A stretch of 64,000 bases of DNA. Origin: Nocardia arizonensis (GTDB taxonomy: Bacteria; Actinomycetota; Actinomycetes; Mycobacteriales; Mycobacteriaceae). Under the pieces are notes generated by a model that saw only the letters and a program-made list of their open reading frames with translations, was not told the DNA's origin and did no database searches. The first letter of the stretch is position 1. Every line of letters begins with the position of its first letter. Below, in pieces: positions 1-8,587 of the stretch. The translations under genes were made by a program, and so were the position numbers. The stretch is taken from positions 1 to 64,000 of the forward strand of contig NZ_LGYZ01000047.1 of assembly GCF_001310275.1 (NCBI RefSeq), read 5' to 3'.

Positions 1-46
1 AAGAGGCCGCGAACTCCGCCGTGCCGAAGGCACGGCCAGAGACACC

Positions 47-138
47 GTTCGCGGCCGTCTCGCGTCCGAGCGGTCGAGACAATGCGACGAAGGAGCAAGT
101 ATCGGCCGCTCGGGCGCGAGACCCAAGGGGCCGCGAAC
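47..138. repeat. Nested hairpin repeat, copy A
   Basis: A 92-bp inverted-repeat element. The outer arms GTTCGCGGCC / GGCCGCGAAC enclose inner arms that begin GTCTCGCGTCCGAGCGG and end CCGCTCGGACGCGAGAC. Near-identical copies lie at 703-794 and 875-966 and a diverged copy at 53619-53710. Flanking sequence contains short satellite hairpins of the form GTGCC-GAA-GGCAC. The element lies just upstream of the zinc-finger gene at 191. Whether it works as DNA or RNA is unknown. Confidence 0.75.
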
Positions 139-190
139 CCGCCGTGCCGAAGTCGCGGCCAATGACACAGCCAGAGATACAGGAGTTCTG

Positions 191-529
191 ATGGAAGGTA
201 TCGATATCGGCGTACCGCCCAGCGGACCCGGATGTGTGGAATGCGAACAGGCGCAAGGATGGTGGGTACACCTACGCCGCTGCGCCCAGTGCGGACACGT
301 CGGCTGCTGTGATACGTCACCGTCCCAGCACGCCACCAAGCACGCCGCCGAAACCGGCCACCCCTTGATTCAGAGCTACGAGCCAGGCGAAGACTGGTTC
401 TGGGATTTCCGCACCCAGCAGATGTACGAGGGCCCCGAGTTGGCCCCACCCCACAGCCACCCCGCGAACCAGACAGCCCCCGGCCCCAAAGGCCGCGTCC
501 CCACCGACTGGCACGACCACATCCACTGA
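191..529 (+). CDS. UBP-type zinc finger protein
   Basis: A 112-residue protein made almost entirely of a UBP-type (ZnF-UBP, ubiquitin-hydrolase-like) zinc finger. The ligand pattern is visible: CVEC near residues 16-19, CAQC near 32-35, then a CC pair and spaced histidines (QHATKH, GHPL) to about residue 60. The C-terminal half is Pro/His-rich and probably flexible. In actinobacteria these stand-alone domains are common and of unknown role; bacteria with no ubiquitin system are not expected to use them for deubiquitination. The ATG start is preceded by an AGGAG-like site. The gene sits between hairpin repeats and appears monocistronic. Confidence 0.8.
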   Translation: MEGIDIGVPPSGPGCVECEQAQGWWVHLRRCAQCGHVGCCDTSPSQHATKHAAETGHPLIQSYEPGEDWFWDFRTQQMYEGPELAPPHSHPANQTAPGPKGRVPTDWHDHIH

Positions 530-702
530 CCCGTCCCGCCCGAGCGAGTCCGACGAACAACCCCGCCGTACCGGAAGGCACCGCCAGAGACACAGTTCGC
601 GAGACACGAAAGACCGCGAACCGATCCCCACCGAAGGCAATGCCACAGATACGGACACTCCACGCCCACGCAACCACCACGAAGCGAGTCTTACGAGCGA
701 CC

Positions 703-794
703 GTTCGCGGCCGTCTCGCGTCCGAGCGGTCGAGACAATGCGACGAAGGAGCAAGTATCGGCCGCTCGGACGCGAGACCCAAAGGGCCGCGAAC
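703..794. repeat. Nested hairpin repeat, copy B
   Basis: Same architecture and orientation as the element at 47-138: outer arm GTTCGCGGCC, inner arm starting GTCTCGCGTCC, apical segment GCGACGAAGGAGC, return arm CCGCTCGGACGCGAGAC, closing GGGCCGCGAAC. It is the first unit of the tandem duplication. Confidence 0.75.
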
Positions 795-874
795 CCGCCG
801 CGACGAAGTCGCGGCCATAGACACAGTCACTCCACGCCCACGCAACCACCACGGAGCGAGTCTTACGAGCGACC

Positions 875-966
875 GTTCGCGGCCGTCTCGCGTCCGAGCG
901 GTCGAGACAATGCGCCGCAGGCGCGAGTATCGGCCGCTCGGACGCGGGACCCAAGGGGCCGCGAAC
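875..966. repeat. Nested hairpin repeat, copy C
   Basis: Same nested arms as the copies upstream. The apical segment is the perfect small hairpin GCGCC-GCA-GGCGC, whereas copy D has GCGAC-GAA-GTCGC at the same place, so both strands of the stem have changed together. Confidence 0.75.
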
Positions 967-1118
967 CCCGCCGTGCCGGAGGCACGGCCAGAGATACAGG
1001 ACGCGAGACATAAGGGGCCGCGAACCCGCCGTGCCGGAGGCACGGCCAATGTCACAGCTACACTGCACCGAACGCGCCGGGGGGACCGGCGCCTCGAGCC
1101 ACCGGGGTATTGCACAAG

Positions 1119-1559
1119 ATGAAGCGAATTTCCGCCATCGGCGTCGCCGCTGCCGCGGTGGCCCTCGCATTGTCGGGCTGCGGCGGGTCCGAGGAGTCGA
1201 CGGACGCGAGCGGCTTGCGCAAGGGCAGTACCGAGATCAGCGCGGGCGCCACGGCGACTACGAGTGCGCGTCCGACGACGGGCGCGGCCGCATCCACCTC
1301 GGCCGGCGCCGCGCCGACGACGAGCAAGGCCGTCGATCGCCCGTCGGGTTCGGTGTCGGACACCACGTGCGCGGAGTTCAGGACTTTGGACAGCTCCGCC
1401 GAGAAGTCGGTGATCGAGCAGATCTTGGCGGAGAATCCTGACAGTCCTTTCGCGGGTAGCCCGAATGTCGCCCTCGGCACGGCGAAGCTGGTGTGCCTGG
1501 CTTCCAGCAATGCCGACAAGACGGTCGCCGCGGCCGCGGGAATCGTCGTCGGACACTGA
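1119..1559 (+). CDS. Putative secreted lipoprotein
   Basis: A 146-residue protein with a classical lipoprotein signal peptide: Met-Lys-Arg start, hydrophobic Ala/Val core and the lipobox LSGC with Cys at about residue 21. The next 55 or so residues are a Ser/Thr/Ala-rich linker typical of actinobacterial surface lipoproteins. The C-terminal part (from about residue 85) holds two cysteines (DTTCAEF, LVCLAS) that could form a disulfide. I chose the ATG at 1119 over an in-frame TTG at 1110 because the signal peptide then begins MKRIS and the purine-rich CCGGGG lies at a usable distance. The family is not recognised. It lies just upstream of, and in the same direction as, the AAA ATPase gene. Confidence 0.7.
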   Translation: MKRISAIGVAAAAVALALSGCGGSEESTDASGLRKGSTEISAGATATTSARPTTGAAASTSAGAAPTTSKAVDRPSGSVSDTTCAEFRTLDSSAEKSVIEQILAENPDSPFAGSPNVALGTAKLVCLASSNADKTVAAAAGIVVGH

Positions 1560-1583
1560 CGCCTCGCCCCGTGCGCGGGCAGA

Positions 1584-3842
1584 ATGGGCACGGTGGCAGA
1601 ACTGGCGCTCACCGCTCGCTTGAATCCGTCCGCGGCCGATGCCCGGCGCGGGGTGGTGCGGCTGCATCCCGAAGCGCTGACGGCGCTGGGTTTGCGTGAG
1701 TGGGACGGTGTGACCTTGGTCGGCGCGCGGCGCACGTCCGCGGTGGCGGGTGTCGCGCCCGCGAATACGCCCGCGGGGGTCGCGCTGCTCGATGACGTGA
1801 CGTTGTCGAACGCGGGTGTGCGCGAGGATGCCACGGTGGTGGTCGCGCCGGCGACGGTGTTCGGCGCCCGGCATGTCTCGGTGACCGGTTCGGCTCACGC
1901 GACCCGCAGCATTCCGTCCGCGACCTTGCGGCAGGCGCTGTTGGGCAAGGTGGTGACGGTGGGCGACGCGGTGTCGCTGCTGCCGCGCGATCTCGGTCCC
2001 GATATTCCGTCCTCGGCGGCGAGTCAGGCGCTCTCGCGCGCGTTCGGGATCGCGTGGACGACCGAGCTGCTGACGGTGACCGCGGTCGATCCCGGTCCGG
2101 GTCCGGTGAGCGTGCAGCCGAATACCGCGGTCGCTTGGGGTGCGGGTGTGGTCGCGGCGATGGACGCGGCGGCGCGGGCGGCGGCGGGCGAGTCCGCGCC
2201 GACGGGGGAGACGGCGCACGCGGCGGCGGCTTTGGACACGCTGACCGTCGCGGATGGTTCGGGGACGGCGCGGGGCGAGGTCACGGTGGTCGCGCGCGAG
2301 GATCTGGTCGGCGCGCACGCCCAGGCCGCCAAGCTCGCCGAATGGCTCAGTCTGGCTCTGGACGAACCCGAGTTGCTGCGGACGCTCGGTGCGACTCCGC
2401 GTTTGGGTGTGCTCATCACCGGTCCGGCGGGTGTCGGCAAGGCGACCTTGGCGCGTTCGGTTGCCGCGCCGCGTCGTGTGGTCGAGGTGGACGGTCCGAC
2501 GGTCGGCGCGGCCGAGAGCGGCGCGCGGTTGCGCGAGGTCGCCACCGCGGTGGCCGATGTTGGGTCGGGGCGGGGCGGGATTCTGCTGATCACCGATGTC
2601 GACGCGCTGCTGCCGTCGACGGCGGAGCCGGTGGCGACGCTGATCCTCGACCAGTTGCGGGCGGCGGTGGCCGAGCCGTCTGTGGCATTCCTGGCGACCA
2701 CCTCGAATCCGGCGGCGCTGGACGTGCGGCTGCGTGCCCCGGATATCTGTGATCGCGAGCTCGCCTTGAGCCTGCCGACGGCGGCGGTGCGAAGGGCACT
2801 GTTGGAGCAGTTGCTGCGCAAAGTGCCGACGGACGATTTGACGTTGGACGAGATCGGCTCGCGCACACCGGGTTTCGTGGTATCGGATCTGGCGGCGCTG
2901 TGCAGGGAGGCGGCCTTGCGCGCGGCGTCGCGGGCCAGTCGTGAACAGTCCGAACCGCTGTTGCGCCAGGAGGATCTGGTGGGCGCGCTGAAGGTGATCC
3001 GGCCGCTGTCGCGCTCGGGTTCGGAGGAGCTCGCGATCGGCAGTCTCGGACTGGATGATGTCGGCGATATGGTCGAAACCAAACAGGCGTTGACGGAATC
3101 GGTGTTGTGGCCGTTGCGCCACCCGGATTCCTTCGCCCGCCTCGGTATCGATCCGCCGCGCGGCGTGCTGCTGTACGGGCCGCCGGGGTGCGGCAAGACC
3201 TTCCTGGTTCGCGCGCTCGCCGGTACCGGCCAGTTGAGCGTGCACGCGGTCAAAGGCGCGGAACTGATGGACAAGTGGGTCGGTTCCTCCGAGCGGGCCG
3301 TGCGCGAATTGTTCCAGCGGGCAAGGGATTCCGCCCCGTCGCTGATCTTCCTCGACGAGGTTGACGCCTTGGCGCCGCGACGCGGGCAGAGTGCGGACTC
3401 GGGAGTGGGCGATCGGGTCGTCGCGGCGCTGTTGACCGAGTTGGACGGGGTCGAGCCGCTGCGCGATGTGGTGGTGCTCGGCGCGACGAACCGGCCGGAA
3501 CTCATCGATCCCGCGCTGTTGCGGCCGGGCCGGTTGGAGCGGTTGATCTTCGTGCCGCCGCCCGATGCCGAAGCGCGGCGGGAGATCCTGCGCACGACCG
3601 GTCGTTCGGTGCCGCTGTCGGCCGATGTCGACCTGGCCGCGCTGGCCGCCGACCTGGACGGATATTCCGCGGCCGACTGCGCGGCGCTGCTGCGCGAGGC
3701 GGCGCTGTCGGCGATGCGCCGTGACGTGAACGCCGCGGATGTGACGGCGGCCGACGTCGCGGCGGCACGCGCGGTGGTTCGCCCGTCGCTCGATATCGAG
3801 CAGGTGCTGTCACTGCGGGCATACGCCGACAATCGAGGTTGA
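1584..3842 (+). CDS. Tandem AAA+ ATPase, CDC48-like (Rv0435c-type)
   Basis: A 752-residue ATPase with an N-terminal double-psi-barrel-like region (about residues 1-180) and two AAA+ modules, the architecture of CDC48/p97-like unfoldases and of M. tuberculosis Rv0435c. The first module has Walker A GPAGVGKAT near residue 280, but its Walker B reads ILLITDVDALLP, lacking the DE pair. The second has canonical Walker A GPPGCGKT near 531, Walker B LIFLDEVDALAP near 586 and the sensor/arginine region GATNRPELIDPALLRPGR. So the second ring is the likely motor and the first may bind but not hydrolyse ATP. Substrates are unknown. An in-frame GTG at 1593 is an alternative start. Confidence 0.85.
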   Translation: MGTVAELALTARLNPSAADARRGVVRLHPEALTALGLREWDGVTLVGARRTSAVAGVAPANTPAGVALLDDVTLSNAGVREDATVVVAPATVFGARHVSVTGSAHATRSIPSATLRQALLGKVVTVGDAVSLLPRDLGPDIPSSAASQALSRAFGIAWTTELLTVTAVDPGPGPVSVQPNTAVAWGAGVVAAMDAAARAAAGESAPTGETAHAAAALDTLTVADGSGTARGEVTVVAREDLVGAHAQAAKLAEWLSLALDEPELLRTLGATPRLGVLITGPAGVGKATLARSVAAPRRVVEVDGPTVGAAESGARLREVATAVADVGSGRGGILLITDVDALLPSTAEPVATLILDQLRAAVAEPSVAFLATTSNPAALDVRLRAPDICDRELALSLPTAAVRRALLEQLLRKVPTDDLTLDEIGSRTPGFVVSDLAALCREAALRAASRASREQSEPLLRQEDLVGALKVIRPLSRSGSEELAIGSLGLDDVGDMVETKQALTESVLWPLRHPDSFARLGIDPPRGVLLYGPPGCGKTFLVRALAGTGQLSVHAVKGAELMDKWVGSSERAVRELFQRARDSAPSLIFLDEVDALAPRRGQSADSGVGDRVVAALLTELDGVEPLRDVVVLGATNRPELIDPALLRPGRLERLIFVPPPDAEARREILRTTGRSVPLSADVDLAALAADLDGYSAADCAALLREAALSAMRRDVNAADVTAADVAAARAVVRPSLDIEQVLSLRAYADNRG

Positions 3843-3965
3843 TCCGCAACTAATCAGCTATTCAGCATTACCGGCCCGGGGCAGCGGTTTCGTCCCGCGC
3901 GACATGTCACGACGAGCATTCGGCAATCCCGGAGTCCGACCGCGGACGCGAGTAGATTCGACGGG

Positions 3966-5264
3966 GTGCGACGCATCGGCGAGACATTCGACACGATCAC
4001 GGCGTTCTCCGGCGCCGCGGTCGCCGGGGTCACGCTGCTGCTGCCCATCACGTTCGCGTGGTCCGGGGAGAGCACCCCGTACCGGCTGGCCAGTCTGTAC
4101 GACAGCGTGCCGCGCGGGGCCACCATCGGCGTCGTCGTCGCGGTGACCGTGGCCGTGCTCGCGCACACCTACGGCAAGCCGTGGGCGGCCTGGATGTCGG
4201 CACTGGTGGGCGCGTTCGGCCTGTTCGTCAATCATCTTGTCGGACATCATGTTTCCACTCCCGAATTGCTCACCACCCAGAACTACATCGATTCGGTACT
4301 CGGGGGCGTGCTGTTCGGCGCGCTCGGCGTGGCCGTACTGCGCAGACCGCTGCCCGCCTTCGGGTTCGCCCTCGGCTGCGTCGGCTTCTTCGTCTTCGGC
4401 GACCTCGCCGAACTGCTGGCGATCCAGGCGCAGGACCCGTACGCCGTCCTGGAGACCCCGCCGCGCTGGCTCATCGGCGTCACGCTGCTGCTGGTCCTGC
4501 TCAGCACCGTGCGCAACAGCGCGCCGTCACGGCAGTCGCGGATTTCCGACGAGCCGGCGGAACTGCCGATCGCGCCGATCATCGCCGCACTGGTGGTGGG
4601 TCTCGTGGTGCTCACTGGCGCCGAATGGCTGACCCGCCAGTACGACCGCGAGGGCGGGCACACCATCGATATCGCCTTGGCCGTCGCGGCGACGGTGATC
4701 GCCGCGACCGTGGCCGCCATGCTGCTGCCGCGCCGCGACGGCGCGGGCGTGCTGCTCGCGGTGAGCCTGGTACCGGTGGCGGAGTCGCTGGGTGCGGCGC
4801 CGCGTCCGTGGTGGATGCTCGCGGCGATTCTGGTGGCGGGCGGAGTCGGCATCATCGCCGGTCTGGAAGTGCCATCCCCCGGGTTCGGCCTGTTCATGAC
4901 GGCGGCGCTCGCGGTGTATTCGATATTCGCCGCACCGCACGACACCGCGGCGCTGCGCACGATCGGCAGTGTCGGGCTGGCGCTGATCGCGGGCTACTGC
5001 TGCGGCGCGGCCGCACCGCGCTACGCGCCCGGCGGCGTGCTGGCGCTGGCGGCCCTGTTCTTGCCCTCGGCCGTGTCGGCGCTGCCGCAGGAGGGCGAAC
5101 TCCCGGCCCGTGACGCCACCGCGGCCGTCGGCACGTCGGGCCGAACCGCGCTCGTGATCACCGTCGGCTGCGCGATCGGACTGGCTGTGCTGCATCGGTT
5201 TCGGCTCCCGACCCGCCCCGATACCGCCGCGACCGCTCCGACCGGAGCGATAGCGGATATATAG
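3966..5264 (+). CDS. Multi-pass integral membrane protein
   Basis: A 432-residue protein with about ten or more hydrophobic segments, e.g. TIGVVVAVTVAVLAH, IAALVVGLVVLTG and MLAAILVAGGVGIIAGL, and short Arg-rich loops. No catalytic motif or known transporter signature is visible. The GTG start at 3966 gives a short basic N-terminus before the first membrane span. It lies between the AAA ATPase and the Mrp antiporter operon, in the same direction but about 110 bp from each, so it is probably a separate unit. Function unknown. Confidence 0.65.
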   Translation: MRRIGETFDTITAFSGAAVAGVTLLLPITFAWSGESTPYRLASLYDSVPRGATIGVVVAVTVAVLAHTYGKPWAAWMSALVGAFGLFVNHLVGHHVSTPELLTTQNYIDSVLGGVLFGALGVAVLRRPLPAFGFALGCVGFFVFGDLAELLAIQAQDPYAVLETPPRWLIGVTLLLVLLSTVRNSAPSRQSRISDEPAELPIAPIIAALVVGLVVLTGAEWLTRQYDREGGHTIDIALAVAATVIAATVAAMLLPRRDGAGVLLAVSLVPVAESLGAAPRPWWMLAAILVAGGVGIIAGLEVPSPGFGLFMTAALAVYSIFAAPHDTAALRTIGSVGLALIAGYCCGAAAPRYAPGGVLALAALFLPSAVSALPQEGELPARDATAAVGTSGRTALVITVGCAIGLAVLHRFRLPTRPDTAATAPTGAIADI

Positions 5265-5282
5265 CCAATCCGCGGATACATG

Positions 5283-5300
5283 GCGTACGACATAGTACGC
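5283..5300. promoter_or_regulatory. Inverted repeat upstream of the Mrp operon
   Basis: GCGTAC-N6-GTACGC is a perfect 6-bp inverted repeat lying about 75-90 bp before the first gene of the antiporter operon, in the only AT-richer stretch nearby. The position suits an operator or promoter element; no regulator gene lies next to it. Confidence 0.35.
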
Positions 5301-5375
5301 GGACCCGCGAAAACTCCGATATCCACATAGGGTTAACTGGCAGTACCCCGCCGCTACAACCCGACGGAGTGCAGT

Positions 5376-8207
5376 TTGCTCGCTATCCTGCTCGCGCATG
5401 TTCTCGCCGCTTTCACGGCACCGTTGTGCGTGCGGGTATTGGGACGCAACGCCTTCTACGTCTTCGCTCTCGTGCCGATCGGGAGCTTGTGCTGGGTGAT
5501 CGCGAATTGGGATAGCACGCAGCGGGTTCGGATCACGTGGGCGCCAACGATACGGATGGACATCGAGCTGCGCTTCGATTCGCTCGCAGCGGTGCTGGCC
5601 GCGCTCGTCCTCGGCATCGGCGCGCTCGTGCTGGCCTACTGCGCCCGGTATTTCGATGACGACGAACCGCGCCTCGGCGTCTTCGCCGCCCAGCTCATCG
5701 GCTTCGCCGGCGCCATGTTCGGCCTCGTGACCAGCGACAACATGTTGCTGCTCTACGTATTCTGGGAGGTCACGACAGTCCTGTCGTTCCTGCTGGTCGG
5801 CCACGACGCCGAACGGGCCGCCAGCAGGCGCGCCGCGATACAGGCGCTGCTGGTCACCGGCGCGGGCGGACTGTCCATGCTGGTCGGCATCGTCATACTC
5901 GGTCAGCGCGGCGGCAGTTATCTGCTGTCCGACCTGTTGGCCCGCGAACAGCCGCCCGGCGGGGTCGCGGTGTCGGTGGCGGTGGCGCTGATCCTGGTCG
6001 GCGCGCTCAGCAAGTCCGCGATCGTGCCGCTGCATTTCTGGTTGCCGGGCGCGATGGCGGCGCCGACCCCGGTCAGCGCCTATCTGCACGCGGCGGCGAT
6101 GGTCAAGGCGGGGGTCTACCTGGTGGCGCGACTCGCCCCGGTCTTCGCGCAGAGTCCACCGTGGCATCCGCTGGTGCTCACCCTGGGGCTGGTCTCGATG
6201 CTGCTGGCGGGCTGGCGCGCGCTCCAGGTGACCGACCTGAAATTGGTGTTGGCCTTCGGCACCGTCAGTCAGCTCGGCTTCCTCATACTGCTCGTCGGTA
6301 TCGGCACCCCGTACGCGGCGCTGGCCGGCGTCGCGATGGTGGTCGCGCACGCGCTGTTCAAGGCGTGTCTGTTCATGGTGGTCGGCATCATCGACCACGG
6401 CGCGGGCACCAGGGATCTGCGCGCACTGTCCGGGCTCGGCCGGCGCGCGCCCGTGCTGTTCGGCGTGGCGAGTCTGGCGGCGCTGAGTATGGCCGGGCTC
6501 CCGCCGCTGTTCGGCTTCGTCGGCAAGGAGAGCGCGCTCGGCGCAGTCCTCGACGCCGACAACCTCGCCACGCCTTCGCGGATGGCGATGTTGGTCGGCG
6601 TGGCGTTGGGTTCGGCGCTGACCGTCGGATACAGCGCCCGCTTCATCTGGGGCGCCTTCGCGACCAAGTCCACCACCGTGGACACCGGACCGTCCGCCGC
6701 ACGCTGGCACGCCCCCGGGGCGCTGCTGCTCGCGCCGCCCGCACTGCTCGCGCTCGCCGCATTCGTCGCGGGTCCGGCCGCGGGCGGGATCGACGGTCTG
6801 CTCGCCCCCTACGCCCGCACGCTGGGCGAGCTGTCCGAACACCTCGCGCTGTGGCACGGGCTCACCGCCCCGCTCGGACTGACCGTGCTGATCGTGGCCG
6901 CGGGCGCGGCGTTGTTCCTCGAACGCGGCCGCATCATCGAATCCGGCCACCACATCCTCGGCAATGCCGACCGCGCCTACGACGCCACCCTGCGCGCCAT
7001 GGACCGGCTCTCCCTGCGCATGACCGGTGCGGTGCAGCGCGGATCGCTGCCGCTGAGTCAGGCGACCATCCTCGGCACCCTGACCGTCCTCCCGGTGTTG
7101 GCGCTGGCACTGGGCACCCGGACCGGGGTGCGACTGCGGCTGTGGGATTCGCCGCTGCAACCGGCCATCGCCGCGATCATGGTCGCCATGGCACTGGCCG
7201 CGACGGTGCTGCGCAATCGATTGGCCGGCGTTCTCGTCGTCGGCGTGACCGGATACGGCTGCGGTGTCGTCTTCGCCCTGCACGGCGCGCCCGATCTCGC
7301 CCTGACCCAATTCCTGGTCGAGACCCTGACCCTTGTCGTCTTCGTCCTGGTCCTGCGGGCCTTCCCCGCCGAGATCGACGAATCCCGCACCGCCGACTTC
7401 AAGGCGCGCCGCGCACTGCTCGCCGCCGCCGTCGGCGCGACCGTCGCGACGCTGGCCGCCTTCGCCACCGCGGCGCGCTCCACCGAGCCGATCTGGCATC
7501 GCATTCCCGAAGCCGCCTACACGTTCGGCGGCGGCAAGAACGCGGTGAACGTGCTACTGGTCGATATCCGCGCCTGGGACACCCTCGGCGAGGTCTCCGT
7601 CCTCATCGTCGCGGCGACCGGTGTGGCCTCCCTGGTGTTCCGCACCCGGCGGTTCGGCGCGGCGCCGCGCGCCGCCGACTCACCGCGCTACGACCCCGAC
7701 CTGGTCAGCTGGCTGCCCGCGGCCCGGCTCATGGCCCGCGAGGACCGCTCGATGGTGCTCCAGATCACCACCCGACTGGTCTTCCCCACCATCATGGTGC
7801 TCTCGGTCTACTTCTTCTTCGCCGGTCACAACGCGCCCGGCGGCGGATTCGCCGGCGGACTCACCGCCGGACTCGCACTGACCCTGCGCTATCTCGCGGG
7901 CGGACGCTACGAACTGGGCGAGGCGCTGCCGGTGGACGCCGGTCAGGTACTCGGCGCCGGACTCGCGCTGGCCGCGGGCACGGCGGCGGGGTCACTGCTG
8001 CTCGGCGCGCCGCCGCTGTCCTCGGCCATCGTCGAGATCACCCTGCCGCTGATCGGCCACGTCAAACTTGTCACCGCGTCGTTCTTCGACCTCGGTGTCT
8101 ACCTCATCGTGGTCGGACTCGTCCTCGACGTGCTGCGCAGCCTCGGGGCTCGTCTCGACAGCGAACTGTCCGAGGCCACCGAATCGACGGCGGGGCATGG
8201 CCGATGA
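5376..8207 (+). CDS. mnhA: Na+/H+ antiporter subunit A (MrpA/MnhA, with MrpB-like C-terminus)
   Basis: A 943-residue polytopic protein, the large subunit of the multi-subunit Mrp (CPA3) Na+(Li+/K+)/H+ antiporter. The N-terminal two thirds is a NuoL/ND5-like proton-channel module (DNMLLLYVFWEVTTVLSFLLVGH; FWLPGAMAAPTPVSAYLHAA near residues 215-235; MSMAGLPPLFGFVGKESAL). The last 150 or so residues carry the MrpB-type domain (LVFPTIMVLSVYFFFAGHN, PGGGFAGGL), so A and B are fused, as in many actinobacteria. The TTG start is inferred from GACGGAG about 8 bp upstream. The stop codon overlaps the next gene (ATGA), so translation is coupled through the operon. Confidence 0.92.
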   Translation: MLAILLAHVLAAFTAPLCVRVLGRNAFYVFALVPIGSLCWVIANWDSTQRVRITWAPTIRMDIELRFDSLAAVLAALVLGIGALVLAYCARYFDDDEPRLGVFAAQLIGFAGAMFGLVTSDNMLLLYVFWEVTTVLSFLLVGHDAERAASRRAAIQALLVTGAGGLSMLVGIVILGQRGGSYLLSDLLAREQPPGGVAVSVAVALILVGALSKSAIVPLHFWLPGAMAAPTPVSAYLHAAAMVKAGVYLVARLAPVFAQSPPWHPLVLTLGLVSMLLAGWRALQVTDLKLVLAFGTVSQLGFLILLVGIGTPYAALAGVAMVVAHALFKACLFMVVGIIDHGAGTRDLRALSGLGRRAPVLFGVASLAALSMAGLPPLFGFVGKESALGAVLDADNLATPSRMAMLVGVALGSALTVGYSARFIWGAFATKSTTVDTGPSAARWHAPGALLLAPPALLALAAFVAGPAAGGIDGLLAPYARTLGELSEHLALWHGLTAPLGLTVLIVAAGAALFLERGRIIESGHHILGNADRAYDATLRAMDRLSLRMTGAVQRGSLPLSQATILGTLTVLPVLALALGTRTGVRLRLWDSPLQPAIAAIMVAMALAATVLRNRLAGVLVVGVTGYGCGVVFALHGAPDLALTQFLVETLTLVVFVLVLRAFPAEIDESRTADFKARRALLAAAVGATVATLAAFATAARSTEPIWHRIPEAAYTFGGGKNAVNVLLVDIRAWDTLGEVSVLIVAATGVASLVFRTRRFGAAPRAADSPRYDPDLVSWLPAARLMAREDRSMVLQITTRLVFPTIMVLSVYFFFAGHNAPGGGFAGGLTAGLALTLRYLAGGRYELGEALPVDAGQVLGAGLALAAGTAAGSLLLGAPPLSSAIVEITLPLIGHVKLVTASFFDLGVYLIVVGLVLDVLRSLGARLDSELSEATESTAGHGR

Positions 8208-8587
8208 CCTCGAATCTGACACTGTTGGTGCTGATCGGCGTGCTCGTCGCGTGCGGGGTGTATCTCATCCTGGAGCGCACCGTTTCGAAGATGCTGCTCG
8301 GCATGATCCTGTTCGGCAACGGGGTGAATCTGCTGATCCTCACGGTCGGCGGACCCGGTGGCGACCCGCCCATCGGCGCGGGTTCCGAAGGTGACCACGA
8401 GGGTATGGCCGACCCGCTGGCGCAGGCCATGGTGCTGACGGCCATCGTCATCACCATGGGCCTCGCGGCCTTCGTACTCGCGCTCGCCTACCGCGCCTAC
8501 ATGCTGACCACCAGCGACGACGTGCAGAACGACCCGGCGGATCTCGAGGTCGCCACCCGCCACGAGGGAGAGGACCCCGAACAATGA
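8204..8587 (+). CDS. mnhC: Na+/H+ antiporter subunit C (MrpC/MnhC)
   Basis: A 127-residue NuoK-like subunit with three membrane spans (LLVLIGVLVACGVYLILE; MLLGMILFGNGVNLLILTV; AMVLTAIVITMGLAAFVLAL) and an acidic cytoplasmic tail. It starts at the ATG overlapping the TGA of subunit A and ends four bases into subunit D, again ATGA. NuoK-like MrpC pairs with the large proton-channel subunits in the membrane complex. Length and motif order are as expected. Confidence 0.92.
   Translation: MTSNLTLLVLIGVLVACGVYLILERTVSKMLLGMILFGNGVNLLILTVGGPGGDPPIGAGSEGDHEGMADPLAQAMVLTAIVITMGLAAFVLALAYRAYMLTTSDDVQNDPADLEVATRHEGEDPEQ

Larger units (their letters stand above)
657..1000. repeat. Tandem duplication, two units of about 172 bp
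   Basis: The phrase ACTCCACGCCCACGCAACC occurs at 657 and 829, followed in both units by AGCGAGTCTTACGAGCGACC and the complete hairpin element. The units differ mainly in the apical loop (GCGACGAAGGAGC against GCGCCGCAGGCGC). Confidence 0.75.
530..1118. other. Repeat-rich intergenic stretch without a gene
   Basis: Almost 590 bp that I cannot read as protein-coding. It contains a roughly 172-bp tandem duplication (657-828 and 829-1000), each unit carrying one full nested hairpin, plus partial satellite hairpins around 555-650 and 967-1055 (GTGCCGGAGGCACGGCC twice). Open frames across it on both strands are by-products of the GC-rich repeats: they are Arg-rich and repeat themselves. Confidence 0.7.

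Noticed and set aside
1..1060. CRISPR array
   Set aside because: The repeats are long self-complementary elements with irregular spacing, tandem duplication and no unique spacers; no cas genes are in the window.
640..1170. Several long open frames on both strands in the repeat region
   Set aside because: They translate the hairpin repeats, are Arg-rich, repeat themselves and have no domain-like sequence or ribosome-binding site.
2024..3832. A 602-codon minus-strand frame opposite the AAA ATPase
   Set aside because: Ser/Arg/Thr-rich composition typical of antisense frames; the plus strand has two recognisable AAA modules.
4527..7499. A 990-codon open frame on the minus strand opposite the membrane protein and mnhA
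   Set aside because: Gln/Arg/His-rich antisense by-product of high-GC coding sequence; the plus-strand genes have clear family motifs.
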